64,000 bases of DNA, from positions 1-64,000 of the forward strand of contig JAPLJV010000013.1 in assembly GCA_026388415.1 (NCBI GenBank). Reading direction: 5' to 3'. This document shows, in pieces, positions 8,985 through 17,730 of the stretch. Below the pieces are notes generated by a model that was not told the DNA's origin, did not search any database, and worked only from the letters and a program-made list of their open reading frames with translations. The position numbers and the translations under genes were made by a program. How positions within the stretch are numbered: position 1 is the first letter of the stretch; every line of letters begins with the position of its first letter. Source of the DNA: Deltaproteobacteria bacterium. GTDB taxonomy: Bacteria; Desulfobacterota; Syntrophia; Syntrophales; JACQWR01.

Positions 8985-9296
8985 ATGAGAATTAAAGTAC
9001 GTGATGAAAAAATCACCAAGGCTATTAAAAAATTGGAGGGGATAGATATTATTCTCAAAAATGTCGAAGATGCCAAAAAAGCCATGCGTCTCATCCTCCG
9101 TAAAACGGAACTATCCGGGACTAAGGACTTTGAAGGACTTAAGGATATTGCCATTACTCAGGTAGTCGAGCACGCCACCAGTGCGGTGGAATATCAAACA
9201 TATTACGAGATAGAATTTATTTTAATTGACGATAGCTTCATCGAAATGGAGGTTACTTTGATTAGGGAACTTCAGGCTATGTTTGAAATATTATAG
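8985..9296 (+). CDS. Small hypothetical protein, possibly cytoplasmic
   Basis: A 103-residue charged protein (MRIKVRDEKITKAIKKLEGI at the N-terminus). The ATG was chosen over an upstream in-frame one because GGAGG lies seven bases before it. It has no cysteines and no membrane segment; the first half is rich in Lys and predicted helical, the second half acidic (EIEFILIDDSFIEMEVT). A sigma-70-like promoter is just upstream. I do not recognise the family. Confidence 0.6.
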   Translation: MRIKVRDEKITKAIKKLEGIDIILKNVEDAKKAMRLILRKTELSGTKDFEGLKDIAITQVVEHATSAVEYQTYYEIEFILIDDSFIEMEVTLIRELQAMFEIL

Positions 9297-9350
9297 TTGC
9301 TAAATAACTTGAAATGCTAAATACTTGGACTGTTTTGACGACCTATTCTT

Positions 9351-9488
9351 TCAAAATTTCCAATTCACCAGGAAGGCCAGGCATCTGTCTCGCTCGACCT
9401 TTTTCCCATTTCGTGTGTAAAAGCGCAGTTCCCTCTGGTCTTGGGGATATTGTGGCATTGGAGGTTCGAGCCAACTATCTTTCACCAT
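9351..9488 (-). CDS. Very small ORF, tentative
   Basis: A 45-residue minus-strand frame beginning MVKDSWLEPPMPQYPQ, with protein-like composition and a basic middle part (RNGKKVERDR). There is no ribosome binding site. It is divergent from the HD-domain gene and could be a remnant. Confidence 0.25.
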   Translation of the reverse strand: MVKDSWLEPPMPQYPQDQRELRFYTRNGKKVERDRCLAFLVNWKF

Positions 9489-9501
9489 AGGATAAAATCG
9501 C

Positions 9502-10098
9502 ATGCAATATGACCGAAAAAAATACATAGAAGCGATTCATGCTCAGCTCGAACAAAATATTTTCTATCATTCCTTGGCCCTTGAGGCTTGCATGGCTGGA
9601 ATATACGAATATTTAATGGCCAATGACCAATTGGGTGGCAACGAACCTGGAAGAGAAGACTGGCTGGCGGCGGGGTTGCTACATGATATTGATTATGGCG
9701 GGGAATTTAAAAGCGAGCATCCGGCCAAGACAAAAGAGGCGCTGGAAAAATATGGGATAGAAATTTCTGAGACCGTTCTTAAAATTATCAAAGCTCACGC
9801 ATCTAAATTAACTGGTGTCCATCCGGAAAATAAAGCCCATTGGGCAATTTTATGCGCCGATAGCCTGACAGGCCTTATAACGGCCGTGGCCTTGATTCTT
9901 CCTTCCAAAAAATTAGCCGACGTTAAATTGTCTTCCGTCGTAAAACGCTTCTTAAAGGAACCGAAGTTTGCTGCTGGAACAAGAAGGGAAGAAGTGTCTA
10001 TGTGCGCGAATCCAGACGGTCTGAATATCCCAATTGAAAAATTTATAGAAATTTGCCTGGGTTCAATGCAAAAAATCGCACAGGAAATTAGTCTATAA
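9502..10098 (+). CDS. HD-domain phosphohydrolase-like protein
   Basis: A 198-residue protein of the small HDIG-like group. Metal-binding elements visible are an early His (FYHSLALEACM), the core AAGLLHDIDYG (His-Asp pair near residue 61), a following SEHPAKTKE, and IKAHASKLTG. Such proteins hydrolyse phosphate esters, often of nucleotides, but the substrate cannot be read from sequence. It is transcribed alone; the next gene begins about 140 bases later. Confidence 0.8.
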   Translation: MQYDRKKYIEAIHAQLEQNIFYHSLALEACMAGIYEYLMANDQLGGNEPGREDWLAAGLLHDIDYGGEFKSEHPAKTKEALEKYGIEISETVLKIIKAHASKLTGVHPENKAHWAILCADSLTGLITAVALILPSKKLADVKLSSVVKRFLKEPKFAAGTRREEVSMCANPDGLNIPIEKFIEICLGSMQKIAQEISL

Positions 10099-10238
10099 GA
10101 AAAAGTCAGTTTAGTTGCCGTAAGACGAAGTTTTATTGACAGTATGTGTAATAACGACCGCAAGTTACTACTTCCTTGGAGTCGAGTAAGGTTGATCGTT
10201 TAGGAGCTGCTTGAATAATCATCCTACAGGATATAGCG

Positions 10239-11216
10239 ATGTATGAACCTTTCACGCCTGCCTTATTGACCAGAAGCCCTCACATACAGACCATATTCGG
10301 CAGCCTGCAACTGCGGGTTGCAGGAAAAAATGAAATGTCCGATGTCGTCGAGGAGACGATTGTTTCTACCGGAAATGGCGGTCGCCTCCTTGGTTACAAT
10401 TCACGACAAACCGTGCGGTCCCCCAAGGCGTTGATCATTCTGATCCACGGATGGGAAGGAAGCGCAGACTCCACCTATATGCTATCCACGGGACGCTATT
10501 TTTACCGCAAGGGCTATGACATCTTCCGCCTCAACCTATGGGATCACGGCAAAAGCCATCATTTGAATCGGGAACTTTTTCACGGCGCGATGACTGAAGA
10601 AACAGCAGAGGCAGTCGCCAATGCAGCCAGGCTTTTGCCGGATCGCCCGTGTTATTTAATAGGATTTTCACTTGGTGGAAACTTCGCACTTCGGATAGCT
10701 CTTCGCCAATCCATTTCACCGATTCCTAATTTAAGAAATACTTTCTGCATCAGCCCCGCCCTTGACCCCTATAAAGCGACTCTTGCCATTGATGCAGGCC
10801 CCTCTATTTACCGCCGTTATTTTCTGGCAAAGTGGAAGCGGTCCCTGAAACAAAAACAACGCTGCTTTCCAGAGCTCTACAATTTTGACGCAGTTCTGCA
10901 CCATAGAACCTGTATGGCACTTACGGAAGCCATTATGCCCTGGTATACCAAATTTGGTGATTACCGGGACTATTTTCGCCGCTATACGATGACCGGCAAC
11001 GCCATCCTCCCACTATCCACACCGGTTACGATCTTCACGGCGGCCGACGACCCTGTGGTTTGTGCGGAGGACTTCAATCTTCTGCCCCGGAACCGATATC
11101 TGAACCTCTCTATACAACGATATGGCGGCCACTGCGGCTTTCTTGACCCCTTTCCGTTCGGATGTTGGTATGAGAGATGTATAGGCGAAACCCTTGCCAG
11201 CGAGGAGGCGGAATGA
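10239..11216 (+). CDS. Alpha/beta hydrolase, YheT-like
   Basis: A 325-residue alpha/beta hydrolase. The oxyanion strand ILIHGWEGSADSTYM and the nucleophile elbow GFSLGGNFALR (Ser near residue 149) are clear; the late Asp lies in FTAADDPVV and the catalytic His in YGGHCGFLDP. The opening SPHIQTIFGSL is typical of the YheT/embryogenesis-associated-protein group, whose members are esterases or lipases of poorly known substrate. No signal peptide. It is convergent with the prenyltransferase gene downstream. Confidence 0.87.
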   Translation: MYEPFTPALLTRSPHIQTIFGSLQLRVAGKNEMSDVVEETIVSTGNGGRLLGYNSRQTVRSPKALIILIHGWEGSADSTYMLSTGRYFYRKGYDIFRLNLWDHGKSHHLNRELFHGAMTEETAEAVANAARLLPDRPCYLIGFSLGGNFALRIALRQSISPIPNLRNTFCISPALDPYKATLAIDAGPSIYRRYFLAKWKRSLKQKQRCFPELYNFDAVLHHRTCMALTEAIMPWYTKFGDYRDYFRRYTMTGNAILPLSTPVTIFTAADDPVVCAEDFNLLPRNRYLNLSIQRYGGHCGFLDPFPFGCWYERCIGETLASEEAE

Positions 11217-11323
11217 CCCGAAGTGCTTCTTTTGACGAATTGAACACGAGAGAATCGTTTCTGAAGTAGGTCACCTGACAGCAACAACATTGTACAAGCC
11301 GGGCTGTGTGATTGCCGATATTT

Positions 11324-12220
11324 TTATCCCCAGAAAATTCCTACAGCTAATAGTGCCGGCGTAAGCAGATTAACCACGACATTCTGGCCCATAGATGGTA
11401 TTAATTTTGGAATATCATCACTGTGCTTAAATGCACCGATGCTTGACGGAATGCTGAGAAAAGCAGTCGCTAACCCTAGAAGAGCAAGTGGTGGAAATAC
11501 CTTCAAAAAAACTCCTGCGACAATTGCAGCGTATGCCAGAAGATTAAAAATTGCATACACCAGCGCACTCAAATTCAACCCGGCACTGATGGGCAGGTTT
11601 TTTCGCATTACGCTTCGATCGGCCTCAACATCCGGGAACTGATTGAGAAGCAGAAGGTTATTCACAAGAAAGAATGGGATCAGTGAAGCAATCGCAGAGG
11701 ACCACGAGTAGTGACCGGAAAGAACAAAGTTGGTGCCCATGACCATGCATGTACCGAATCCTAAACCAGGGGTGATTAGACAGAAGAATGAGTTACGTAC
11801 AGCCCAGAAACTATAAGAGATCACAATCACCAGTCCGCCAATGCCCATAGGAAGAATACCGGGACCGCAAATAATGACAAAATAGATTCCAATGGCTGCA
11901 GTAAGAATTGCTGTTCCGATCGCGAGCCCAAGTGCCCATGCTGCGAGTTCCGGTCGTTCTTGCAGAGTTCCACTTCCTCCGCTGAAAGGAGTGCGTTTTG
12001 TTTTTGAATCAAGCTCAGAGCGAAAATCGGCATATTCATTAAAAGCATTGACGCTGATATGTGATGCTACTGCTCCAATAAAAACCAGAATAATGGAAAG
12101 CGTACTGATTGGAACGTGTTCCTGCGAAGCTGTTGCCCAACCGAGCAGTGCGCACATTGGCGGAAGCAGTAAAAAAGGTACTCGTGCCGGACCAAGTCGG
12201 GCGGCTAAATCTTTTTTCAT
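11324..12220 (-). CDS. UbiA-family prenyltransferase (MenA-like)
   Basis: A 298-residue membrane protein with eight or nine hydrophobic helices. Both Asp-rich prenyl-diphosphate motifs are present: NAFNEYADFRSELD near residue 58 and NQFPDVEADR near residue 193. The second has the form seen in 1,4-dihydroxy-2-naphthoate polyprenyltransferases. A role in a membrane quinone or related prenylated lipid is likely, but no men or ubi gene is nearby, so the acceptor is unproven. Confidence 0.85.
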   Translation of the reverse strand: MKKDLAARLGPARVPFLLLPPMCALLGWATASQEHVPISTLSIILVFIGAVASHISVNAFNEYADFRSELDSKTKRTPFSGGSGTLQERPELAAWALGLAIGTAILTAAIGIYFVIICGPGILPMGIGGLVIVISYSFWAVRNSFFCLITPGLGFGTCMVMGTNFVLSGHYSWSSAIASLIPFFLVNNLLLLNQFPDVEADRSVMRKNLPISAGLNLSALVYAIFNLLAYAAIVAGVFLKVFPPLALLGLATAFLSIPSSIGAFKHSDDIPKLIPSMGQNVVVNLLTPALLAVGIFWG

Positions 12221-12486
12221 AGGAATACCTCTCTCTAAATGATGCTATCGTTTATCGCCACATCTCAATCCGTTGTTTATTCCAATAGTGAATAGCAATA
12301 GATCCCTGGTATTGGTGGACAATAGCTTCTTGATATTTTCTATATCACTGGTATCACGGATTGGTTGGACGGTGATCCGGGAATTCTTCTTGGGGTGGTT
12401 TGGATTGCAATCTCTTTGTCGTTGTCCCTTGAGGAATTACCTGCGTCATAAGTTTGAGGAATGATGGTTTGGTAAGTAAATTACGT

Positions 12487-12774
12487 TTAATTCCGAAAAG
12501 TTGACATCAAAGAAATACCGATCATCCACGCATCTGCTTTCAGTTGAGTCCAAATAACCTTTCCAGTCAAGGCAATTTTCTTTTCTTCAGATGTAGCAAG
12601 AGCAATATTGATATCCGTATCCACAGGAAAAGCTTTATCAGCACTTAGAGACAATCCACCAGATGAGAAGTCCACTATATTTATGAGCTCCGGTTCATAT
12701 CCTGTGTTGACTTCGATTAATTTTACTCCACTATCCGCAATTAATGATCGCTTATACCGCCGTCTTTCTTCCAT
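12487..12774 (-). CDS. PilZ-domain protein
   Basis: A single-domain protein of 95 residues. The c-di-GMP-binding signature is present: RRRYKR at the N-terminus and DFSSGGLSL (a DxSxxG-type motif) near residue 36. The ATG was chosen over an upstream in-frame GTG because of the GAGTGGG stretch just ahead. It probably senses c-di-GMP; the partner it regulates is not evident. Confidence 0.85.
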   Translation of the reverse strand: MEERRRYKRSLIADSGVKLIEVNTGYEPELINIVDFSSGGLSLSADKAFPVDTDINIALATSEEKKIALTGKVIWTQLKADAWMIGISLMSTFRN

Positions 12775-12853
12775 GTTTCCCACTCAATTTATAAGTTCTG
12801 AAAATAACATCGTGGACACTATCGTAAATCGCCCCCTATGTCAAGCACATCAA

Positions 12854-13318
12854 TTATACCCTCTCCTTTCCAGTCATGTAGTCAATGTCTATTCTCATAA
12901 CCCTGGTCTCTTTTCCGTGTGCATCAATAGCTTTTTTCCCCTCTTCAATATAACCAGGGGAATATTTTTCTAAGAGACTGACCAATGCATCCTGTTTCTC
13001 ATCCCCAAATGCCTCGGAAACCGCTCCAAAAGCAATCGCGCTTTCATAGAGCATTGCAAATTTGTCAGGAACAACCCTTGTTTTACCGACGACACAAAAA
13101 GAAACTTTATTGTTAGCTTCTATGTTCTCCAGTTTGTACCCCTCTAAAGCACAGTGAAAATAAACACAATTGTCTTGAAAAACATAGTTCAATGGAATTC
13201 CATACGGCTGTCCATCAATATCAACGGTGGACAAAAAACCATATTCACATTCTGAAAACAACTTAGATGCAAGATCGCTGGTCAATTCCCTATCTTTTCT
13301 TCTCAAACTTTTGCGCAT
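12854..13318 (-). CDS. Pyridoxamine 5'-phosphate oxidase-like flavoprotein (NimA-like)
   Basis: A 154-residue split-barrel protein of the FMN-binding family that includes 5-nitroimidazole reductases. Evidence is the pattern YGFLSTVDIDGQPYGIPLNY followed by FHCALEGYKLENI and VSFCVVGKTR, the typical first strands of NimA-like proteins. The start was set at the ATG preceded by GGAGAGGG. Substrate unknown; resistance to nitroimidazoles should not be assumed. Confidence 0.82.
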   Translation of the reverse strand: MRKSLRRKDRELTSDLASKLFSECEYGFLSTVDIDGQPYGIPLNYVFQDNCVYFHCALEGYKLENIEANNKVSFCVVGKTRVVPDKFAMLYESAIAFGAVSEAFGDEKQDALVSLLEKYSPGYIEEGKKAIDAHGKETRVMRIDIDYMTGKERV

Positions 13319-13396
13319 CTTGTTTACCCTCTCCGTTCCCACCTGATTCCCCATCAAAATTGCTGTTGATACCCAATTTACTCAGGAATGACGCTG

Positions 13397-13594
13397 TTAT
13401 TTCAAGGATCTACGAGCCTTGAGCCGCTCCTTTTTTGAAATGCGCTTTCTTTGCTGGGTACTCTCCGGTCTGGTCATGAATTCACTTCCTGCCATCGGTT
13501 TCTTTCCCCTATTTTTTATCCATTGACCGATCAAGAATCCGATAAAACAAGTGACCACTAAAACGATTAAGGATTCAATAGATTGAGGAAGCAC
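13397..13594 (-). CDS. Small single-pass membrane protein
   Basis: A 65-residue protein with one hydrophobic helix near residues 8-26 (LIVLVVTCFIGFLIG) and a strongly basic C-terminal half (KRISKKERLKARRS). No family recognised. Its composition suggests a membrane anchor with a cytoplasmic positively charged tail. Confidence 0.5.
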   Translation of the reverse strand: MLPQSIESLIVLVVTCFIGFLIGQWIKNRGKKPMAGSEFMTRPESTQQRKRISKKERLKARRSLK

Positions 13595-13656
13595 TTGATT
13601 CTCCTTGTCTGGTATTGACCTGTAAAAATTAGACGTATTTAAAATGGATCCATTGC

Positions 13657-14127
13657 TTATCGGGCTATATAGGAAACAGATAGTTGGTCACTTGATGGCA
13701 GGATTGAATAGGTGATTGATACTTCATCTATAGGGGATAACCACGTGCAGTGTAGTTCTTCAATTTCTCCTACTGATATGGTCTCGGATGTTGATTTGCA
13801 TTTGGCCGTAGCTCCATATTCTTCGCTCAGTGCTTTGAATGCTTTAATATAATTAGATATTGATGGTCTGAGATTTTTTGAATAACCAACAAGCTTATTG
13901 TTTTTGAAAGTGACCGCGGAATATCTATTGTTTTCTTTAACATTCAGGTCATAAAATTGAACCTGGTCACCCTTATCCATGACGTTTTCAAAATTCAAAC
14001 GTGAAAATATCGCCATAACTGCTTCTTTTTTCATTCCATTTTTCAGACCATCCACGTCAAATCCCTGTGCTGCGCCCGTTCCTAACAGTACGATCAGGGT
14101 TATGAATATTAGGATTGAATTTTTCAT
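13657..14127 (-). CDS. Exported hypothetical protein
   Basis: A 156-residue protein with a signal peptide (MKNSILIFITLIVLLGTGAA). The start was set there because residues further upstream break the signal sequence. The mature part has two cysteines (TAKCKS and LHCTWL) that may form a disulfide. The repeated short-strand pattern resembles small periplasmic proteins, but no family is recognised. Confidence 0.6.
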   Translation of the reverse strand: MKNSILIFITLIVLLGTGAAQGFDVDGLKNGMKKEAVMAIFSRLNFENVMDKGDQVQFYDLNVKENNRYSAVTFKNNKLVGYSKNLRPSISNYIKAFKALSEEYGATAKCKSTSETISVGEIEELHCTWLSPIDEVSITYSILPSSDQLSVSYIAR

Positions 14128-14205
14128 ATCAAGCAGTGTACCCGTTATTGATCGCATTCACCGGCTATTTTACTACCACTCATCCAGATTTACAAAATCA
14201 GGACA

Positions 14206-14240
14206 ATAAAAAAGGGACCGAGATTTTTCCCTATGTCCCT
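14206..14240 (-). terminator. Intrinsic terminator after tRNA-Glu
   Basis: On the minus strand AGGGAC pairs with GTCCCT and is followed by a run of T. It lies 12 bases past the CCA end of the tRNA gene. Confidence 0.7.
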
Positions 14241-14251
14241 GTATTTATTAT

Positions 14252-14327
14252 TGGCGTCCCCACGGGGAGTCGAACCCCGGTTACAGGCGTGAAAGGCCCG
14301 TGTCCTAGGCCACTAGACGATGGGGAC
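14252..14327 (-). tRNA. tRNA-Glu (anticodon UUC)
   Basis: The 76 bases fold into a full cloverleaf: acceptor stem GTCCCC/GGGGAC, T-arm GGGGTTCGACTCCCC, and anticodon loop CTTTCAC with TTC at 34-36. The 3' CCA is encoded. Confidence 0.97.
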
Positions 14328-14396
14328 ACATGTAAAAGCAAAATAAACAGTCAGCAGGGAAGGTGCGGTTTATACAGGTTTTCCCGTGAGGACGCG

Positions 14397-14426
14397 CTTA
14401 TATCCTTTTTTTCGGGAATATGTCAA
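14397..14426 (-). promoter_or_regulatory. Promoter of tRNA-Glu
   Basis: On the minus strand TTGACA and TATAAG are 18 bases apart, about 70 bases upstream of the tRNA 5' end. No other minus-strand gene begins nearby. Confidence 0.7.
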
Positions 14427-14461
14427 GCGGCAAATGACCGATCTGGAAGTTAGCAATCATT

Positions 14462-16672
14462 TTATGATCCAAAAACCACCGGTTCCCGCAGGATGACTTC
14501 CCTGGCCTTGGCCGCCAGAGAGGCTATTTCCGGGTGCGTTTCCCGGAGCGAGGCAATCTGGCGGAGATTATCGGCTGTTCTCAGCACCAGCATGGCCAGA
14601 TCTCCATCGGCAATGCCCATGTGGCGAACGATATCATCCCAGTCCTCGCCCTGCGCCCAATCGTAAATGACCGAACTTGTCCAGAGGTAGAGGACGTTGG
14701 TGGAAAATCCCGCCGCCGCCATCCGTGCGGATAAATCCGCAATCGCCCGGCTGACCTTGTGATGGGCCTGCGCAAGCTTCCGGGCAATTGGTTTATGCGT
14801 GATTTTGATGTCCTGGTCGCCGTCATAGACAAAGGGCGCCACCATGGCCGCCAGGAGTTTTTCATCCCGCTTCGGGAATGCCTCTTTCTTCAGGCACTCG
14901 GCAATCAGCAGGGGATGATCCAGCCGGAGTTTAGATGCCCAGACGCCCGATTCCGTCAGGCGATTAGCCTCGTTTATAAAACCCTCCACCTTCAAGAAGT
15001 TGAGGTGGCGGAGACAATCGTTCCAGAGGTTGCTTCCCCCTTTGGCCGCCCGACTCCTCTCCCCCTTGCTCAGTTGAAAGGAGGCCAGTGACTTTTCAAA
15101 TATCGCCCGGATGTCCTCCGGCGTTTGGGAAAGCAGTAAATTCAAGATCATGGAGAAGTCATTGCGAATCCGGCTTAAGATATCGTCGGGCTTTTTAAAG
15201 AAGAGTTTCTGAAGATGCTGGATATCCATGAAGCGCCCGGGAACGGCCAGCATAAAGCCGATATTGTCACGGCCTCTCCTTCCAGCCCTCCCGGTCATCT
15301 GATGAAACTCCGTGCTGCTTAAGGGGCTGAAATTATTGCCGTTGAATAGGTCGGAGTTGAATAAAACAATCGTCCGGGCCGGATAATTCACCCCCGCCGC
15401 CACGGTGGAGGTGGCAAAAATGGCGCGCAGTTTCCCCATCTTCATAAGAGTTTCCACAAAGAATTTCCAGGCCGGCAACTGTCCGCCGTGGTGGGTGGCA
15501 ACCTGGGCTCGTTCCAGATAGTTTAACTGCTTGTGGTTTCTCAAATAGGGGAAACGGCTCAGTAATTCTTCCAGAGCGCCGTCAAAGTTTTCATCTTTGC
15601 GGTGGGCGGCGCCTTTAAAACAGCTTTTAAGGGCGGCGTCGCATTCCGAGCGTGATTTCAGGAAGAAGATAGCCGGCAGCAGATCAAATTCCTCCATAAC
15701 ATTGATGATTTGTCCAAAGTCGGGCGGCCTCCCGGCGCCATGGCCTCTCTTGTTTTCTATGAACTGAACCAGGCCGGGAAAAAGCTTTCTCTTTTCCAGG
15801 TAGGGCATGATCCTGCCGGAAGGATGGAGGAACAGGGGGTAAAGCGGCACCGGCCGTTTCTCTGCTTTTACAACCACGCATTCCCGGCCCCGCAGGGAAG
15901 AAAGCCAGGCGGCAATTTCATCGTTATTGCCGATTGTGGCCGAGAGCAGCAGCACGTTGACCCGCACGGGCAGATAGATCAGGATCTCTTCCCAGACGAC
16001 GCCGCGATCGCGGTCCCCCAGGTAGTGGGCTTCGTCCAGGATGACGAGGTCGCAGTTCAGGTTGTCGCCGTGATGCATGACGTCATAGAGCTGATTTCTC
16101 AAAATCTCCGTGGTGCCCACGATGATGGGGGCATCAACGTTCTCCTTCGTATCTCCGGTCAGGATGCCGACATTGGCGACTCCGAATTTGTGGCCGAATT
16201 CAACCCATTTCGCGTTGGTCAGGGCCTTTAAGGGTGAGGCATACCAAGAGCGGCCCCCCTTTTCAAATACCGCACGGATAGCCTGCTCGGCGATCCATGT
16301 TTTACCGACGCCCGTAGGTGCCGTGACGAGGCAGTCCGTCCGTTTGACGGCTTCCAGAGCCTCTAATTGGAAGGGATCGGGGATAAAGGATGACGGCGCG
16401 GGTTTGCCAATTTTTGCCAGGACATTTTTCAGCGCCGGTTCGATTTCCGGACGCATCTGAAAGTGCTGCCGGCTTACTTTGGACCGGTCAGGCCGGGCAA
16501 TTGTTTTTTTGCGGGAGAAATATCTTTTTTTGTCCAATAGTTGGGTAACTCTTTCTGTTGGTTGACCGACATTAGTTTCGTCCGTTTCTATCACAGATAA
16601 TCCGCCTCGTAAAGTAACTTCCGGTCCTTCTTTCTTGACTTTGGGTGACGGAAAACATAGTCTGCAATTCAA
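14462..16672 (-). CDS. Ski2-like DEAD/DEAH-box helicase
   Basis: A superfamily 2 helicase of up to 736 residues. Motifs in order: DPFQLEAL (Q-motif-like), APTGVGKTWIA (Walker A), SPLKALTNAKW (Ia), ILDEAH (II), LLLSATIGN (III), then ATSTVAAGVNYPARTIV (V) and HQMTGRAGRRGRD (VI), the last two typical of Ski2-like enzymes. The C-terminal half has helical regions expected for the winged-helix and ratchet parts. The longest frame starts at a TTG only 28 bases from the divergent next gene; an ATG at 16456 would still keep every motif. It is likely an RNA or DNA remodelling enzyme; the substrate is not determined. Confidence 0.88.
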   Translation of the reverse strand: MNCRLCFPSPKVKKEGPEVTLRGGLSVIETDETNVGQPTERVTQLLDKKRYFSRKKTIARPDRSKVSRQHFQMRPEIEPALKNVLAKIGKPAPSSFIPDPFQLEALEAVKRTDCLVTAPTGVGKTWIAEQAIRAVFEKGGRSWYASPLKALTNAKWVEFGHKFGVANVGILTGDTKENVDAPIIVGTTEILRNQLYDVMHHGDNLNCDLVILDEAHYLGDRDRGVVWEEILIYLPVRVNVLLLSATIGNNDEIAAWLSSLRGRECVVVKAEKRPVPLYPLFLHPSGRIMPYLEKRKLFPGLVQFIENKRGHGAGRPPDFGQIINVMEEFDLLPAIFFLKSRSECDAALKSCFKGAAHRKDENFDGALEELLSRFPYLRNHKQLNYLERAQVATHHGGQLPAWKFFVETLMKMGKLRAIFATSTVAAGVNYPARTIVLFNSDLFNGNNFSPLSSTEFHQMTGRAGRRGRDNIGFMLAVPGRFMDIQHLQKLFFKKPDDILSRIRNDFSMILNLLLSQTPEDIRAIFEKSLASFQLSKGERSRAAKGGSNLWNDCLRHLNFLKVEGFINEANRLTESGVWASKLRLDHPLLIAECLKKEAFPKRDEKLLAAMVAPFVYDGDQDIKITHKPIARKLAQAHHKVSRAIADLSARMAAAGFSTNVLYLWTSSVIYDWAQGEDWDDIVRHMGIADGDLAMLVLRTADNLRQIASLRETHPEIASLAAKAREVILREPVVFGS

Positions 16673-16700
16673 ATTCTAACTTACGAAGCGAGGTTTGGCG

Positions 16701-17723
16701 ATGCAGAAGATTCCGGTGGAAAAGGCAGTGGGGACGGTGCTGGCGCATGACATCACGCGGATTATTCCCGGCAAGTTCAAGGGGGTAGGATTCAAAAAAG
16801 GTCATGTTGTCAGAGAGGAAGATGTTGCGGAACTATTGAAATTAGGGAAGCGCTTTCTGTATGCCTTTGAGCTCTCGGCTAATCAGCTCCACGAAGATGA
16901 CGCGGCCCTGCGCATCGCCCGGGCTATTGCCGGCAGCAACCTGAACTGGACAGAGCCTCGGGAGGGAAAATCAAGTATTGTCAGCACTTGTGCCGGACTG
17001 CTGAAAGTCAACGTTACCGGACTCCTGAAAATAAACAAGCTGGGCAGCATTATCGTGGCCACCTTGAAGACCAATTTCCCCTGCCGGGAAGGGCAGGTCG
17101 TAGCGGGGACCAGGATTATTCCGCTCACGATAGCAACAAAAAAGATCACCCGGCTGGAAGAGCTGGCCGCCGCCGACCCCCGACCTGTTCTGCAGATCCT
17201 GCCCTATCGGAAAATGCGCGTCGGCGGCGTGGTGACGGGTTCGGAGATATTCAATGGTCTTATCAAGGACGAATTCGACCGCTATGTGGGGCAAAAAGTC
17301 ATCAACTACGGCTGCGAATTGGTGAAAAAGATTATTGTTCCCGACGACGCCGGGGCCATCTCCCGGGCCATCCTGGAACTGAAGGACCTGGGCTGCGAAC
17401 TGATCCTGACGACGGGAGGCCTTTCCGTTGACCCCGACGACGTGACCCGCAAGGGAGTCCGTAAGGCCGGTGCAAAAATTATTTCTTATGGCAGTCCCAT
17501 CCTGCCCGGTGCCATGCTCCTCTACGCCCTGCTGGACGGCAAGCCGATTCTGGGTTTGCCGGCCTGCGTCTATTATTCTCCCGCGACGGCCTACGATCTG
17601 ATTCTGCCGCGGGTCCTGGCGGGAGAAGAGATCACGAAAAACGTTATTGCCGAGGCCGGTCACGGCGGCCTGTGCATGCACTGCGAAAGTTGCCGCTATC
17701 CAGTCTGCCCCTTCGGCAAATGA
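16701..17723 (+). CDS. Molybdopterin-binding (MoeA/MogA-like) domain protein with C-terminal Cys cluster
   Basis: A 340-residue protein. The second half holds the MoCF-binding fold (ILTTGGLSVDPDDVT near residue 235; GLPACVYYSPATAYD near the end), as in MoeA/MogA and related proteins. The first half (IPVEKAVGTVLAHDITRIIP) resembles the N-terminal part of this uncharacterised branch. The last 20 residues carry four Cys spaced CxxCxxCx4C, which could bind an iron-sulfur cluster or zinc and is not part of canonical MoeA. The ATG with GAGG seven bases upstream was preferred over a TTG two codons earlier. It converges on carB with seven bases between stops. Confidence 0.85.
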   Translation: MQKIPVEKAVGTVLAHDITRIIPGKFKGVGFKKGHVVREEDVAELLKLGKRFLYAFELSANQLHEDDAALRIARAIAGSNLNWTEPREGKSSIVSTCAGLLKVNVTGLLKINKLGSIIVATLKTNFPCREGQVVAGTRIIPLTIATKKITRLEELAAADPRPVLQILPYRKMRVGGVVTGSEIFNGLIKDEFDRYVGQKVINYGCELVKKIIVPDDAGAISRAILELKDLGCELILTTGGLSVDPDDVTRKGVRKAGAKIISYGSPILPGAMLLYALLDGKPILGLPACVYYSPATAYDLILPRVLAGEEITKNVIAEAGHGGLCMHCESCRYPVCPFGK

Positions 17724-17730
17724 TGACCTT

